Below, one piece after another: positions 9,601 to 16,782 of a stretch of 64,000 bases of DNA. Under the pieces are notes generated by a model that saw nothing but the letters and a program-made list of their open reading frames with translations, made no database searches and had not been told where the DNA came from. The stretch spans positions 1-64,000 of the forward strand of contig CAKOXC010000005.1 in assembly GCA_934129945.1 (NCBI GenBank), written 5' to 3'. The position numbers and the translations under genes are program-made. The stretch comes from an uncultured Bacilli bacterium. GTDB taxonomy: Bacteria; Bacillota_I; Bacilli_A; RF39; UBA660. Every line of letters begins with the position of its first letter. Positions within the stretch are counted from its first letter, which is position 1.

Positions 9601-9866
9601 GAATCAGTCCCCAAACTTAGATTTGAACTATTGGTTGGAGATTCATAATATTCTTGTGCAGAATAATTGCTATTATTTGTTTGAATTAAACTCAATAAAC
9701 TATTTAAATCATTTACCTTTTTTTCTGTATTAATAGTAAATTTATTATCTTTAAAAAGATTATCATAATAAGCTACATAATCTTTACTAAAAGTAATAAT
9801 AGGTATTAAAAATATACTACCTAAGACAATCACAGAATAAATAATTTTTTTTAAATATATTCTCAT
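6684..9866 (-). CDS. Large sortase-anchored repeat surface protein (NPKTYD signal)
   Basis: A 1060-aa secreted protein. An N-terminal signal sequence (about 1-27, K-rich then hydrophobic) is followed by a long Asn/Tyr/Ser-rich extracellular part. The C-terminus reads NPKTYD, then a hydrophobic segment and RKKINN. That is a complete wall-sorting signal of the NPxT type used by class B sortases. The middle contains imperfect repeats of about 75-115 aa, each introduced by E-I-H-K-V/T (about residues 380-640) and often holding paired cysteines (for example NCNEDYSICDIW and NCSKNSSTCSV), suggesting small disulfide-bonded domains. A run of six tyrosines lies in one repeat. No adhesin family was recognised. 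Start has AGAGGTG upstream. It is convergent with its likely sortase. Confidence 0.85.
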   Translation of the reverse strand: MRIYLKKIIYSVIVLGSIFLIPIITFSKDYVAYYDNLFKDNKFTINTEKKVNDLNSLLSLIQTNNSNYSAQEYYESPTNSSNLSLGTDSCNYEEMTCNFKLYRSKNENGNYTHSLIKEYNNIKIDLNSNVNSYFNMVDSDNNIVINYDESMFDNENEKANYISNYFSTLSVNKENEYTGYSYNSSDKTLTRIDRNIYDSTSNLVAQKTINNIIFKYTEEPYSSDFKKLTDGTITIKSDVEITNDILSYYLSSFSNEISFSIDGNIKNNKAFIKMGKYENGTYSLKEKHLVNIVRQEEIDKSLFSKYNLDNYLEIKADEPENKFDYIVHYVNNLNLGGYNGDGSSYNYTYNLIYGTNNAIIKYTKYAKNQNIEDVVFHKVEVQFKGYDETFSEDYLKEIGKEITVNSDEKSENVIFNALGYSGKSGILNCNEDYSICDIWYRKEETDTVLEIHKVNIKFDNTISDDFKKGFNLNEDNSIDILIDDNTQFNHLNYYYYYYDKKTNSNYEYSCDRNNKCTLSLRNYSKNKNEIHKVTCNIIKSDKSQYFLDNVLNSISLYPGENTDIWNSLVYNGNFSKSNVEVNVLNCSKNSSTCSVILKNDNNKLEIHKTTVNLIEGMSPEFKKAFANQKIEINGIYQDDLDYLSSVSSAYLMGRTKSWAYLEDYADNKAKIYYEGIESHTLDVSFAKGNIEHQKIVDNYIKKLDSNPLAVKVIDLGFVNEFYYNNNGVEISNNFNSKQLNDDFYKVINDKHIGYYYLPRAGMEEEYLTMSAGNLILYYDGISYGQTNGNVNSTLYNIIYIPDETENTKEAFIKAAQKRVDDYLGKNSGVLISYKGPSNLENVDYIDIDLTGTDNNAYYITQGNKEKTILIIKDSSKMQKSTFIASDVLNNINVTSEKANYPFNTIVSSDRISKQNELYNKILNKLQVKEAEIIDINLYSTAIGNIKNFNGVNFEVSLPLKNSNLNSNNLYAYYIDDNGNIEEHKVKVDDFMAQFETTHFSTYIISEKIDSNVIKDASDDIKQLVSNPKTYDQGIKNYVIIGIISLIGLISIFIVRKKINN
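8373..8391. repeat. (ATA)n trinucleotide tract, codes for six tyrosines
   Basis: A pure trinucleotide repeat inside the surface-protein gene. On the coding strand it reads TAT repeated, giving six consecutive tyrosines. Slippage would change the number of tyrosines but keep the frame, so it could vary protein length without switching expression off. Confidence 0.8.
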
Positions 9867-9955
9867 AAAACACCTCTATCTTTTGATTAAATATTAACAT
9901 ATTAAATAAGGAAAGTCTATAAGAATTTAAAAACCTAAACTAAATTAAGTAATAT

Positions 9956-9986
9956 AAAAAAAAGCAAAGAAATTATTCTTCTTTGC
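9956..9986 (-). terminator. Terminator at end of lspA-rluD
   Basis: Stem GCAAAGAA/TTCTTTGC (9964-9971 and 9979-9986) followed on the minus strand by eight T residues. The rluD stop codon lies within the loop. Confidence 0.8.
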
Positions 9987-10881
9987 CTTTATTTTCTTCT
10001 AATTTATCAATAAATTCTTGAAATTCTTGTGGTAAATCGCATTCAAAATGCATTTCTTTTTTTGTAATTGGATGAGTAAATGTTATAGTTTTTGAATGAA
10101 GAAATTGCCCAAAAGATGTAGCATTCTTATTACCATATAATGGATCATTAACTACTGGATAACCAATATATGATAAATGTACTCTAATTTGATGAGTTCT
10201 TCCAGTTTCTAGTACTAGTTTAACTAATGTATAATCTTTATATCTTTTTAAAACAGTTAAATGTGTAACTGCATTTTTACTATTTTTAGCAGTAACAGCC
10301 ATTTTCTTTCGATTTTTTTCATCCCTACCAATAGGTGCATCTATTATTGCTGTGTTATGAGGAAATACTCCTTTAATTAATGCATAATATTCTCTTCTTA
10401 CTGCATGTCGTCCAAAATCTTCTGATAATATTTGATGAGCCTTATTAGATTTAGCTACTAGCATTAAACCAGAAGTATCTTTATCAAGACGATGGACAAT
10501 CCCGGGTCTTTCTTCACCATTTAAATCACTTAAATTATTTGTATAATCTAATAACCCATTTACTAAAGTATTATTTTTATTTCCACTACCAGGATGAACA
10601 ATTAAACCACTAGGTTTATTAATAACCATTATATCATTATCTTCATAAACAATATTTAAATCCATTTTTACAGGAACTATATCATTTTCCTCTTTAAAAC
10701 CATCTAATATTTCTATTACATCATTTTCTTTAACTTTATAGCTAGCTTTTAATAAATTTCCGTTAACTTTCAGAAAACCATTATCAATTAATTTAGCAAT
10801 CATTGTTCTGCTAAATTCTGTATTTTCACTTAAAAATTTATCTAATCTACTACCCGATTCATTTACTACTATTGTTTTCAA
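9973..10881 (-). CDS. rluD: 23S rRNA pseudouridine synthase RluD-type
   Basis: A 302-aa RluA/RluD-family pseudouridine synthase. It has an N-terminal S4 RNA-binding domain (about 1-70: SGSRLDKFLSENTEFSRTMI) and a catalytic domain with HRLDKDTSGLMLVAKS (about 130-148; Asp is the catalytic residue) and the later GRTHQIRVHL motif. RluD modifies U1911/1915/1917 in helix 69 of 23S rRNA; paralogues with other targets exist, so the exact site is inferred. The gene overlaps lspA by 23 bases, the standard lspA-rluD pair of Bacillota, and ends in a hairpin terminator. Confidence 0.92.
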   Translation of the reverse strand: MKTIVVNESGSRLDKFLSENTEFSRTMIAKLIDNGFLKVNGNLLKASYKVKENDVIEILDGFKEENDIVPVKMDLNIVYEDNDIMVINKPSGLIVHPGSGNKNNTLVNGLLDYTNNLSDLNGEERPGIVHRLDKDTSGLMLVAKSNKAHQILSEDFGRHAVRREYYALIKGVFPHNTAIIDAPIGRDEKNRKKMAVTAKNSKNAVTHLTVLKRYKDYTLVKLVLETGRTHQIRVHLSYIGYPVVNDPLYGNKNATSFGQFLHSKTITFTHPITKKEMHFECDLPQEFQEFIDKLEENKGKEE

Positions 10882-11332
10882 CTTTATCTTCTCCTTTAAA
10901 TATTGCTATGATTAATAATATAACCCCTATTACAACGGCACAATCTGCTATATTAAATATTGGATAATTATAATTAAAAATTTTAAAATCTAAGAAATCC
11001 CTTACGTATCCTAGCAATGCTCTATCTATTAAATTACCTGAAATACCTCCAAATAATAAACCAAAAGCCACATTATTTCTTTTATTTTTATTAAATACAT
11101 ACATAAATCTGTAGATAATTACTAGAGATACTATTGATATTATAATTAGAAAAGTATTTTTATTGCTTAAAATACTCCATGCAGCACCATAATTATTTAC
11201 ATAAGTTAAGCTAAAAAAATTTTTAATTATTTCTAAAGAATATTCAAGTTTAATAAATGCTTGAACTAAACTCTTTGTTAATTGATCTAAAAATAGTGTT
11301 ATCACAAATATTATTAGTATTTTTTTGTTCAT
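10859..11332 (-). CDS. lspA: Lipoprotein signal peptidase (signal peptidase II)
   Basis: A 157-aa membrane aspartyl protease with four transmembrane helices. It removes signal peptides from prolipoproteins after lipidation. Family signatures are LDQLTKSLVQ (about 16-25), TYVNNYGAAWSI (about 44-55), LLFGGISGNLIDRALLGYVRDF (second-Asp region, about 94-115) and FNIADCAVVIGV with the catalytic Asp (about 126-137). The ATG at 11332 has GGTGA at good distance, while two upstream in-frame GTGs belong to that site. It is co-transcribed with rluD. A lipoprotein substrate with a clear lipobox lies at 58.8-59.5 kb. Confidence 0.95.
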   Translation of the reverse strand: MNKKILIIFVITLFLDQLTKSLVQAFIKLEYSLEIIKNFFSLTYVNNYGAAWSILSNKNTFLIIISIVSLVIIYRFMYVFNKNKRNNVAFGLLFGGISGNLIDRALLGYVRDFLDFKIFNYNYPIFNIADCAVVIGVILLIIAIFKGEDKVENNSSK

Positions 11333-11366
11333 TTGATTCACCACATTAATTATAATATATCAAATT

Positions 11367-11588
11367 TTATAATTCAACCAATATTACATCTTCACCAATT
11401 TTTACTATTTGTTGAAATGTTACATTAATTTCAGTGTTAGATGAAAAAATTCTAAACCATTTTCGATTTTCAACCACAAAATACTCTATTATACCTTTGT
11501 TGTCAACTTTTGCATCTACTATCCTTCCTAATCTTTTTCCATCTTTCGTGTTCACAATATCTTTGACTTGTAATTCTGATAATTGCAT
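11367..11588 (-). CDS. YlmC/YmxH-family PRC-barrel sporulation protein
   Basis: A 73-aa single PRC-barrel domain. It begins MQLSELQVKDIVNTKDGKRL and contains the glycine/aspartate pattern GRIVDAKVD typical of the YlmC/YmxH family. Members are small beta-barrel proteins found almost only in spore formers, and their biochemical role is unclear. The ATG at 11588 is preferred since AAGGTGG lies just upstream. It sits between truB (with a terminator between) and lspA, on the same strand. Confidence 0.8.
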   Translation of the reverse strand: MQLSELQVKDIVNTKDGKRLGRIVDAKVDNKGIIEYFVVENRKWFRIFSSNTEINVTFQQIVKIGEDVILVEL

Positions 11589-11614
11589 TTTAACCACCTT
11601 ATTAAATATATACT

Positions 11615-11643
11615 AAAAAAAAGACAAATTATTCATTTGTCTT
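11615..11643 (-). terminator. Terminator after truB
   Basis: A 9-bp stem AAGACAAAT/ATTTGTCTT (11621-11629 and 11635-11643) with a five-base loop, followed on the minus strand by eight T residues. It ends the rimP-nusA-infB-truB operon and overlaps the truB stop. Confidence 0.85.
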
Positions 11644-12489
11644 AAGCATTACTAATGGTTTATAAATCATATTATCTCTTTCATATAAAGCAATTATTTC
11701 ATTTTTATTTTTTAAAATTACCTTACTTTCACTGGAATTTAATTCAATCTTACAACCATTTAATACTTTTTTAGATAAATCGTCATCAATTTCAATTACT
11801 TTATATCCAAGATCTTTTTCAATATCAATAAATTTATATTTATCATTTTCAATTTCTTTTAAATTAAATGAATCTTCTATTTTAAAATTACCTTGTTTTG
11901 TACGAATTAAACTTTTCATTGTTCCAACTGTATTAAGTTTTTCACAAATATCCTCTATTAAACTTCTTATATAAGTTCCTTTAGATACTGTTGTTTCAAA
12001 TTTAATAATATCATTGTTAAATTCTAAAAGTTTAATATTTTTTATTTCAATTTCTCTTTGTGGAAGTTCAACATACTCATTATTTCTAGCATATTCATAT
12101 AATTTTTTTCCATTCACTTTAACTGCTGAGTATTTTGGAACTGTTTGAATTTGTTTACCAAGAAAAGAATTTAAAGATTCTTCTAATTCTTCTTTTGTTA
12201 TATGAAATTCTTTTGTTTTTAAAACTTTTCCAGTTATGTCACCAGTATCAGTTTTTATTCCTAATTTAATTTCTGCAATATATGTTTTTTCATATGCAGT
12301 TATTTTAGAAACTAATTTAGTATATTTTCCAATGCAAACAACTAAAACTCCAGAAGCTATTGGATCTAAAGTTCCAGTGTGGCCAATTTTCTTAGTTTCA
12401 AATTTTTTATTTAAAATGTTAATAATATCTCTACTCGTATATCCACATTCTTTATTAACTAACAAAATTGCACTAAGATTCTTGTTCAT
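11629..12489 (-). CDS. truB: tRNA pseudouridine(55) synthase TruB
   Basis: A 286-aa enzyme forming pseudouridine 55 in the T-loop of tRNAs. The TruB core motif KKIGHTGTLDPIASGVLVV (about 35-53) contains the catalytic Asp; YEKTYIAEIKLGIKTDTGD and SKGTYIRSLIEDI are further family blocks. The C-terminal part (about 220-286) matches the small PUA-like extension seen in Bacillota TruB. It overlaps rbfA by 17 bases and is the last gene of the nusA-infB operon, followed by a terminator. Confidence 0.95.
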   Translation of the reverse strand: MNKNLSAILLVNKECGYTSRDIINILNKKFETKKIGHTGTLDPIASGVLVVCIGKYTKLVSKITAYEKTYIAEIKLGIKTDTGDITGKVLKTKEFHITKEELEESLNSFLGKQIQTVPKYSAVKVNGKKLYEYARNNEYVELPQREIEIKNIKLLEFNNDIIKFETTVSKGTYIRSLIEDICEKLNTVGTMKSLIRTKQGNFKIEDSFNLKEIENDKYKFIDIEKDLGYKVIEIDDDLSKKVLNGCKIELNSSESKVILKNKNEIIALYERDNMIYKPLVMLKTNE

Positions 12490-12823
12490 TTTTTAATTCT
12501 TGTAAAATACTTTCTATTCGATTTCCATATTCAATAGATTCATCATAAACAAATTTTAACTTTGGTATAATTCTAATATCTATTTTAGAAGCAAGTTCAG
12601 TTCTAATAAATCCACTTGCTTCATTCATTTCTTTTTCTATTTGTTCTTTTGTTAAATTACTAATACTTGTAAAATAAACTTTTGCAAAACTTAAATCATT
12701 TGCTACATCACAAGCTGTTATTGTAACAGTTTTTAATAATTCATCACGAGATTCATTAGCTATTATTTCACTAATAACTTTTACCATCTCAGAACCAACT
12801 TTTTTTGATTTTAAACTAGCCAT
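12473..12823 (-). CDS. rbfA: 30S ribosome-binding factor A
   Basis: A 116-aa KH-fold protein needed for 16S rRNA 5'-end maturation and cold adaptation. Motifs VGSEMVKVISEIIANE, VTITACDVANDLSFAKVYF (about 34-52) and IPKLKFVYDESIEYGNRIESIL (about 85-107) are characteristic of RbfA. It shares one base with the infB stop and overlaps truB, so the three are translationally coupled. Confidence 0.95.
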   Translation of the reverse strand: MASLKSKKVGSEMVKVISEIIANESRDELLKTVTITACDVANDLSFAKVYFTSISNLTKEQIEKEMNEASGFIRTELASKIDIRIIPKLKFVYDESIEYGNRIESILQELKNEQES

Positions 12824-14934
12824 TATCTTTTAACCTCTACCATTTCATAGTTTTCAAGGATATCTCCTTCTTTGATATCACTATAATTTTCTAACGTAAT
12901 ACCACATTCAAATCCCTTTTTAACTTCTTTAACAGTATCTTTTTCTCTTTGAATTGAAGCTATTTTTCCATCAAATATAACGATTCCATCTCTTATTACT
13001 CTAACATTTGCACCATTTTTCATGATTCCATCAGTAACAGATACACCAGCAATATTTCCAACTTTTGAAAATTTAAATATTTTTCTTATTTCAGCTGTTC
13101 CTAAGATTTTTTCTTCAAATTCCGGATCTAACATACCTTTCATTGCAAGTTCCATCTCTTCAACAGCTTTGTATATTATTGTATAAAGTCTTATTTCAAC
13201 GTTATATTCTTTAGCTATTTCTTTTGTAATGCTTGAAGGACTAACATTAAATCCAATAATTATTGCATTTGAGGCATTAGCAAGTACTACATCACTTTCA
13301 GTTATTGTACCAATTCCGGATCTTATAACTTTAATTCTAACACCTTCAACATCAATTTTTTCTAATGCATTTTTAACAGCCTCTTCGCTACCTCTTACAT
13401 CAGCTTTTAATACAACATTTATTTCTTTCTGACCAGCATTGATTTTTGCAAACAAATCATCAAGCGATAATGTTTCTTTTTTATTTTTATTAGCTTTAAC
13501 TATATCCGCTCTTTTTTCTGCGACATGTTTAGCTTCAGTTTCAGTTTCAAAAGCCATAAATTTATCACCAGCTATTGGATTGTCAGACAATCCAGTTATT
13601 TCCACAGGTGTAGATGGACCAGCCTCAACAATTGATTCACCACGATCATTTTTCATAGTTCTAACTTTACCAAAAGCTGTTCCAACAACAATAGGATCAC
13701 CTAATCTTAAAGTACCATTTTGAATTAAGATTGAAGCTATTCCACCAATACTTTTATCAACTCTTGATTCTATTACAGAACCAATAGCGTATCTATTAGG
13801 ATTTGCTCTTAAATTATTCATTTCACTAATTAAAGAGATTGTTTCAAGTAATGTTTCAACACCTTCACCAGTATGAGCAGAAATATTTACAAATGGATAT
13901 TTTCCACCCCATTGCTCTGGAGTTATACCTATTTCAGCCATTCCTGTCATAATCTTTTCAATATTAGCTTCTGGTTTATCAATTTTGTTAACTGCAACAA
14001 TAATAGGAACATTTGCTGATAAAGCATGATCAACAGCTTCTTTTGTTTGAGGCATTACACCATCATCAGCGGCAACAATAATTATTACAATATCAGTTAC
14101 ACTTGCTCCTCTTGCACGCATTTCTGTAAAAGCGGCGTGACCTGGTGTATCTATAAATGTTATTTTTTCACCGTCATGTTCAACTTGATAAGCACCTATG
14201 TGTTGAGTTATGCCACCAAATTCAGTTTCTGTAACTTTTGATTTACGGATAAAGTCAAGTAATGTAGTTTTACCATGATCTACATGACCCATGATAGTAA
14301 CAACTGGTGGTCTTTTTTGAAGATCTTCCTCTTTATCAATTATTTCATATTCTTCAAAATTAGCAACATCTTGTGTTTCTTCTCTTTTTAAGTTCTTTTG
14401 ATACTCAAGTGCTATTAATTCAGCATTATCATAATCAATTGATTGATTAACACTTACCATTAACCCTAAACCAATTAATTTTTTAATAATTTCTGAACTA
14501 GCAACTTTTAATTCTTCTGCAAGTTCACCAACTGTCATTCCAGCTTTGTATAAAATAATAGTCTCATCAATAGCATTTTTTGATAATTTATCTTTATTTT
14601 TATACATTTGCTTTCTTTTATTCATGTATTCTTCTTTTGAATTTTGAATGCTTGAACGTTTTTTTAATTTTTGTTTAGAATTTGAATCATTTATTGTTTT
14701 AATATTTGAAGATTCCATAATATCATCAACTGCTTCATCAATTACATCCTCTTCATCTAATGTTACATCTGCTTCAGTAGAAATTAAATTCATTGCATAA
14801 TCTAAGTTTATTACATCGTCATCAGATAAATCATCTGATGCATTAGAAACTTCTATTCCTAACTCTTCACATTTTTTTAATACTTCTGCAACTGATATGT
14901 TCATACTTTCTGCATATTCTTTAACACTCATCAT
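12823..14934 (-). CDS. infB: Translation initiation factor IF-2
   Basis: A 703-aa translational GTPase that brings initiator tRNA to the ribosome. Domain order: a short N-terminal helical IF2_N module (about 1-55), a charged linker, a second IF2_N module (about 120-170), and the GTPase with VTIMGHVDHGKTTLLDF (G1), DTPGHAAFTEMRARG (G3) and VAVNKIDKPEAN (G4). Domain II and a C-terminal initiator-tRNA-binding domain ending NYSDIKEGDILENYEMVEVKR follow. The length is at the short end for Bacillota IF-2. Two ATGs in tandem at the start are equally possible. It lies between rnpM and rbfA; the L7Ae-like gene (ylxQ) usually between rnpM and infB is absent. Confidence 0.97.
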   Translation of the reverse strand: MMSVKEYAESMNISVAEVLKKCEELGIEVSNASDDLSDDDVINLDYAMNLISTEADVTLDEEDVIDEAVDDIMESSNIKTINDSNSKQKLKKRSSIQNSKEEYMNKRKQMYKNKDKLSKNAIDETIILYKAGMTVGELAEELKVASSEIIKKLIGLGLMVSVNQSIDYDNAELIALEYQKNLKREETQDVANFEEYEIIDKEEDLQKRPPVVTIMGHVDHGKTTLLDFIRKSKVTETEFGGITQHIGAYQVEHDGEKITFIDTPGHAAFTEMRARGASVTDIVIIIVAADDGVMPQTKEAVDHALSANVPIIVAVNKIDKPEANIEKIMTGMAEIGITPEQWGGKYPFVNISAHTGEGVETLLETISLISEMNNLRANPNRYAIGSVIESRVDKSIGGIASILIQNGTLRLGDPIVVGTAFGKVRTMKNDRGESIVEAGPSTPVEITGLSDNPIAGDKFMAFETETEAKHVAEKRADIVKANKNKKETLSLDDLFAKINAGQKEINVVLKADVRGSEEAVKNALEKIDVEGVRIKVIRSGIGTITESDVVLANASNAIIIGFNVSPSSITKEIAKEYNVEIRLYTIIYKAVEEMELAMKGMLDPEFEEKILGTAEIRKIFKFSKVGNIAGVSVTDGIMKNGANVRVIRDGIVIFDGKIASIQREKDTVKEVKKGFECGITLENYSDIKEGDILENYEMVEVKR

Positions 14935-14953
14935 AATGATGCACCTTCTTTCT

Positions 14954-15208
14954 TTATTTTACTATTTTTCTTAATTCGTCAAATACGTTATCATCGACTT
15001 TAACATTTAAAATTTTGTCTAAAATATGTTTTTCTTGAGCTTTATTTATTACTTCAAGATCTTTTTTTAGGTAAGCTCCTCTACCGTTAAGTTTTCCCGT
15101 TTCATCAACTACAACGTTTTGTTCTGGAGTTCTTACAATGCGAATTAAATCTTTTTTATCTAGTTTTTCTTTTGTTAAAACACATGTTCTTTGCGGTATT
15201 TTTTTCAT
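14954..15208 (-). CDS. rnpM: YlxR/RnpM family RNA-binding protein
   Basis: An 84-aa YlxR-family protein (DUF448). The start MKKIPQRTCVLTKEKLDKKD and the block GRGAYLKKDLEVINKA (about 47-63) are family signatures. In Bacillus subtilis this protein, now called RnpM, binds and modulates RNase P. The ATG at 15208 has a GGAGG site; an upstream in-frame ATG lacks one. It is located between nusA and infB, the conserved position. Confidence 0.9.
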   Translation of the reverse strand: MKKIPQRTCVLTKEKLDKKDLIRIVRTPEQNVVVDETGKLNGRGAYLKKDLEVINKAQEKHILDKILNVKVDDNVFDELRKIVK

Positions 15209-15224
15209 TTTTATACCTCCACTA

Positions 15225-16337
15225 TTATTTATTTCCATCCTCATTTATTTGATTAAGAGTTTTAACTTCAATTTTATATTTTGTCAATCTACTAGCTAAT
15301 TTTACATTAGTTCCTTTTTTACCAATAGCAAGTGATAATTGATCTTCTGGTACTATTGCTAAAGCTTCTTTTTTTGTTTCATCAAGAATATTTACTATGA
15401 TATTTTTAGCTGGAGCTAAAGCATTTTGTATAAATTCTTGAGGATTTTCACTATAAAGTATTAAGTCTACTTTTTCACCATTAAGTTCTTTTAAAATACT
15501 TCCAATTCTTGAACCTTTTTCACCAATACAAGCACCAATAGCATCAACTCTTTCATTTGTAGAATAAACAGCTACTTTGCTTCTTATACCAGGTTCTCTT
15601 ATTACTGAATATAACTCTATTGTACCATCTGCAAGTTCAGGTATTTCACTTTCAAATAATCTTTTTACAAATCCGTAATGTTTTCTTGATAATAAGATTA
15701 AAGGTCCTTTAGTTGTTGATTCTATTTTTGTAATATAAACTTTTATTGAAGTTCCCATCTTTACAGTTTCGCCTGGAATCATTTCTGACTTTGGTAAAAT
15801 ACCTCTTGCTCTACCTAAATCAACATAATAATTTCTTGAATCCTCCATTGCAAGGAATCCAACCATCATTTCGCCTTCTTTATCGGCAAATTCTTCCATA
15901 ATGCTATTTCTTTCTGCTTCTCTTATTTTTTGAGTTACGACTTGTTTAGCAGTACTTGCAGCTACACGTCCAAAATCTTTTGGTGTTACTTCTTTTTCAA
16001 TTGTTTCACCAACTTTTATATTTGGAACCATTTTTTGAGCATCTTCTAATAATATTTGAGCATCAATATTAATTGTTGGTGGAACATCGATTGTATTTCC
16101 TTCTTCATCAACTGTTTCACTACCCTCATCAATTTCGTCAACTACTACTAAATAAGAAAATACTTTAATTTCTCCAGATTCTTTATTTATTTCAATTCTT
16201 ACATTTGTTTTAGAATCATAATTTTTTTTGTAAGCTGCTGCTAGAGCTTGTTCCATAGCTTCAAACACTACTTCTTTACTAATATTTTTTTCTTCTACAA
16301 TGTTATTTAATGCTTTAATAAATTCTTTACTATTCAT
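15225..16337 (-). CDS. nusA: Transcription termination/antitermination factor NusA
   Basis: About 370 aa. It has an N-terminal RNA-polymerase-binding domain (about 1-125), an S1 domain (about 130-200, including EGEMMVGFLAMEDSRNYYVDLG), and two KH domains. These carry LILLSRKHYGFVKRLFESEIPEL, AVYSTNERVDAIGACIGEKGSR and IVPEDQLSLAIGKKGTNVKLA. It modulates pausing and intrinsic termination, which matters in a genome this rich in hairpin terminators. It lacks the C-terminal acidic repeats of proteobacteria, as usual in Bacillota. The second ATG (16337) is chosen since the first directly abuts GAGGT. It overlaps the rimP stop region by 8 bases. Confidence 0.96.
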   Translation of the reverse strand: MNSKEFIKALNNIVEEKNISKEVVFEAMEQALAAAYKKNYDSKTNVRIEINKESGEIKVFSYLVVVDEIDEGSETVDEEGNTIDVPPTINIDAQILLEDAQKMVPNIKVGETIEKEVTPKDFGRVAASTAKQVVTQKIREAERNSIMEEFADKEGEMMVGFLAMEDSRNYYVDLGRARGILPKSEMIPGETVKMGTSIKVYITKIESTTKGPLILLSRKHYGFVKRLFESEIPELADGTIELYSVIREPGIRSKVAVYSTNERVDAIGACIGEKGSRIGSILKELNGEKVDLILYSENPQEFIQNALAPAKNIIVNILDETKKEALAIVPEDQLSLAIGKKGTNVKLASRLTKYKIEVKTLNQINEDGNK

Positions 16338-16596
16338 TTTCTTCATTACCTCTTTCTTTACTTGAAATATCTAAAATATATTCTTCTTTTATAAGATCCA
16401 AATCATCGATTATTGGATTAATAATATTTGTTGCTTCTACAATAGTATCTAAATCAAGTCCATTAATTTTATCTAAAAAAATTTTTAAATAATAATAATT
16501 TCCTTCCTTTTCCCACAAAACAGAATCAACAATTATATCCATTTTTTTCATTGGTTCTTCAATGTTATTTCTTATTTCTTTTAAAATTTTATCCAT
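16330..16596 (-). CDS. rimP: Ribosome maturation factor RimP, N-terminal-domain-only form
   Basis: An 88-aa protein corresponding to the N-terminal alpha/beta domain of RimP. Visible features are VDSVLWEKEGNYYYLKIFLDK and the terminal YILDISSKE, which aligns with the family's Y-x-L-E-V-S-S-P-G. The SH3-like C-terminal domain that normally follows (RimP is usually about 150 aa) is missing because the frame stops nine residues later. Position upstream of nusA is the standard rimP locus. ATG at 16596 with GAGAGGAG is chosen. The C-terminal loss may be genuine lineage reduction; the nusA start overlaps the stop, which argues against sequencing error. Confidence 0.8.
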   Translation of the reverse strand: MDKILKEIRNNIEEPMKKMDIIVDSVLWEKEGNYYYLKIFLDKINGLDLDTIVEATNIINPIIDDLDLIKEEYILDISSKERGNEENE

Positions 16597-16616
16597 AATG
16601 CTCCTCTCATTAATAA

Positions 16617-16640
16617 AAGTGGGATTATTATGTCCCACTT
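16617..16640 (-). terminator. Hairpin in the leader of the rimP-nusA operon
   Basis: Stem AAGTGGGA/TCCCACTT with an 8-base loop lies 20 bases upstream of the rimP start on the minus strand and is followed by a short T stretch. It may be a weak terminator or leader structure. nusA operons are often NusA-autoregulated, so an attenuator role is possible but not shown. Confidence 0.5.
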
Positions 16641-16782
16641 AAATCTGTAAATGTATTATATCATATTATATTCATTTGTGCTATTTTTTTGAATTTTTAT
16701 ATTTTTTTTGAAAAATTTGCTTTTAAAAAAAGGAAATGAGACATTTTTTTGTAATAAGATAGTAGAAGGGAGATTTTTCAAA

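Noticed and set aside
13229..14241. Plus-strand open frames inside infB
   Set aside because: They are antisense shadows of a highly conserved gene, without ribosome sites.
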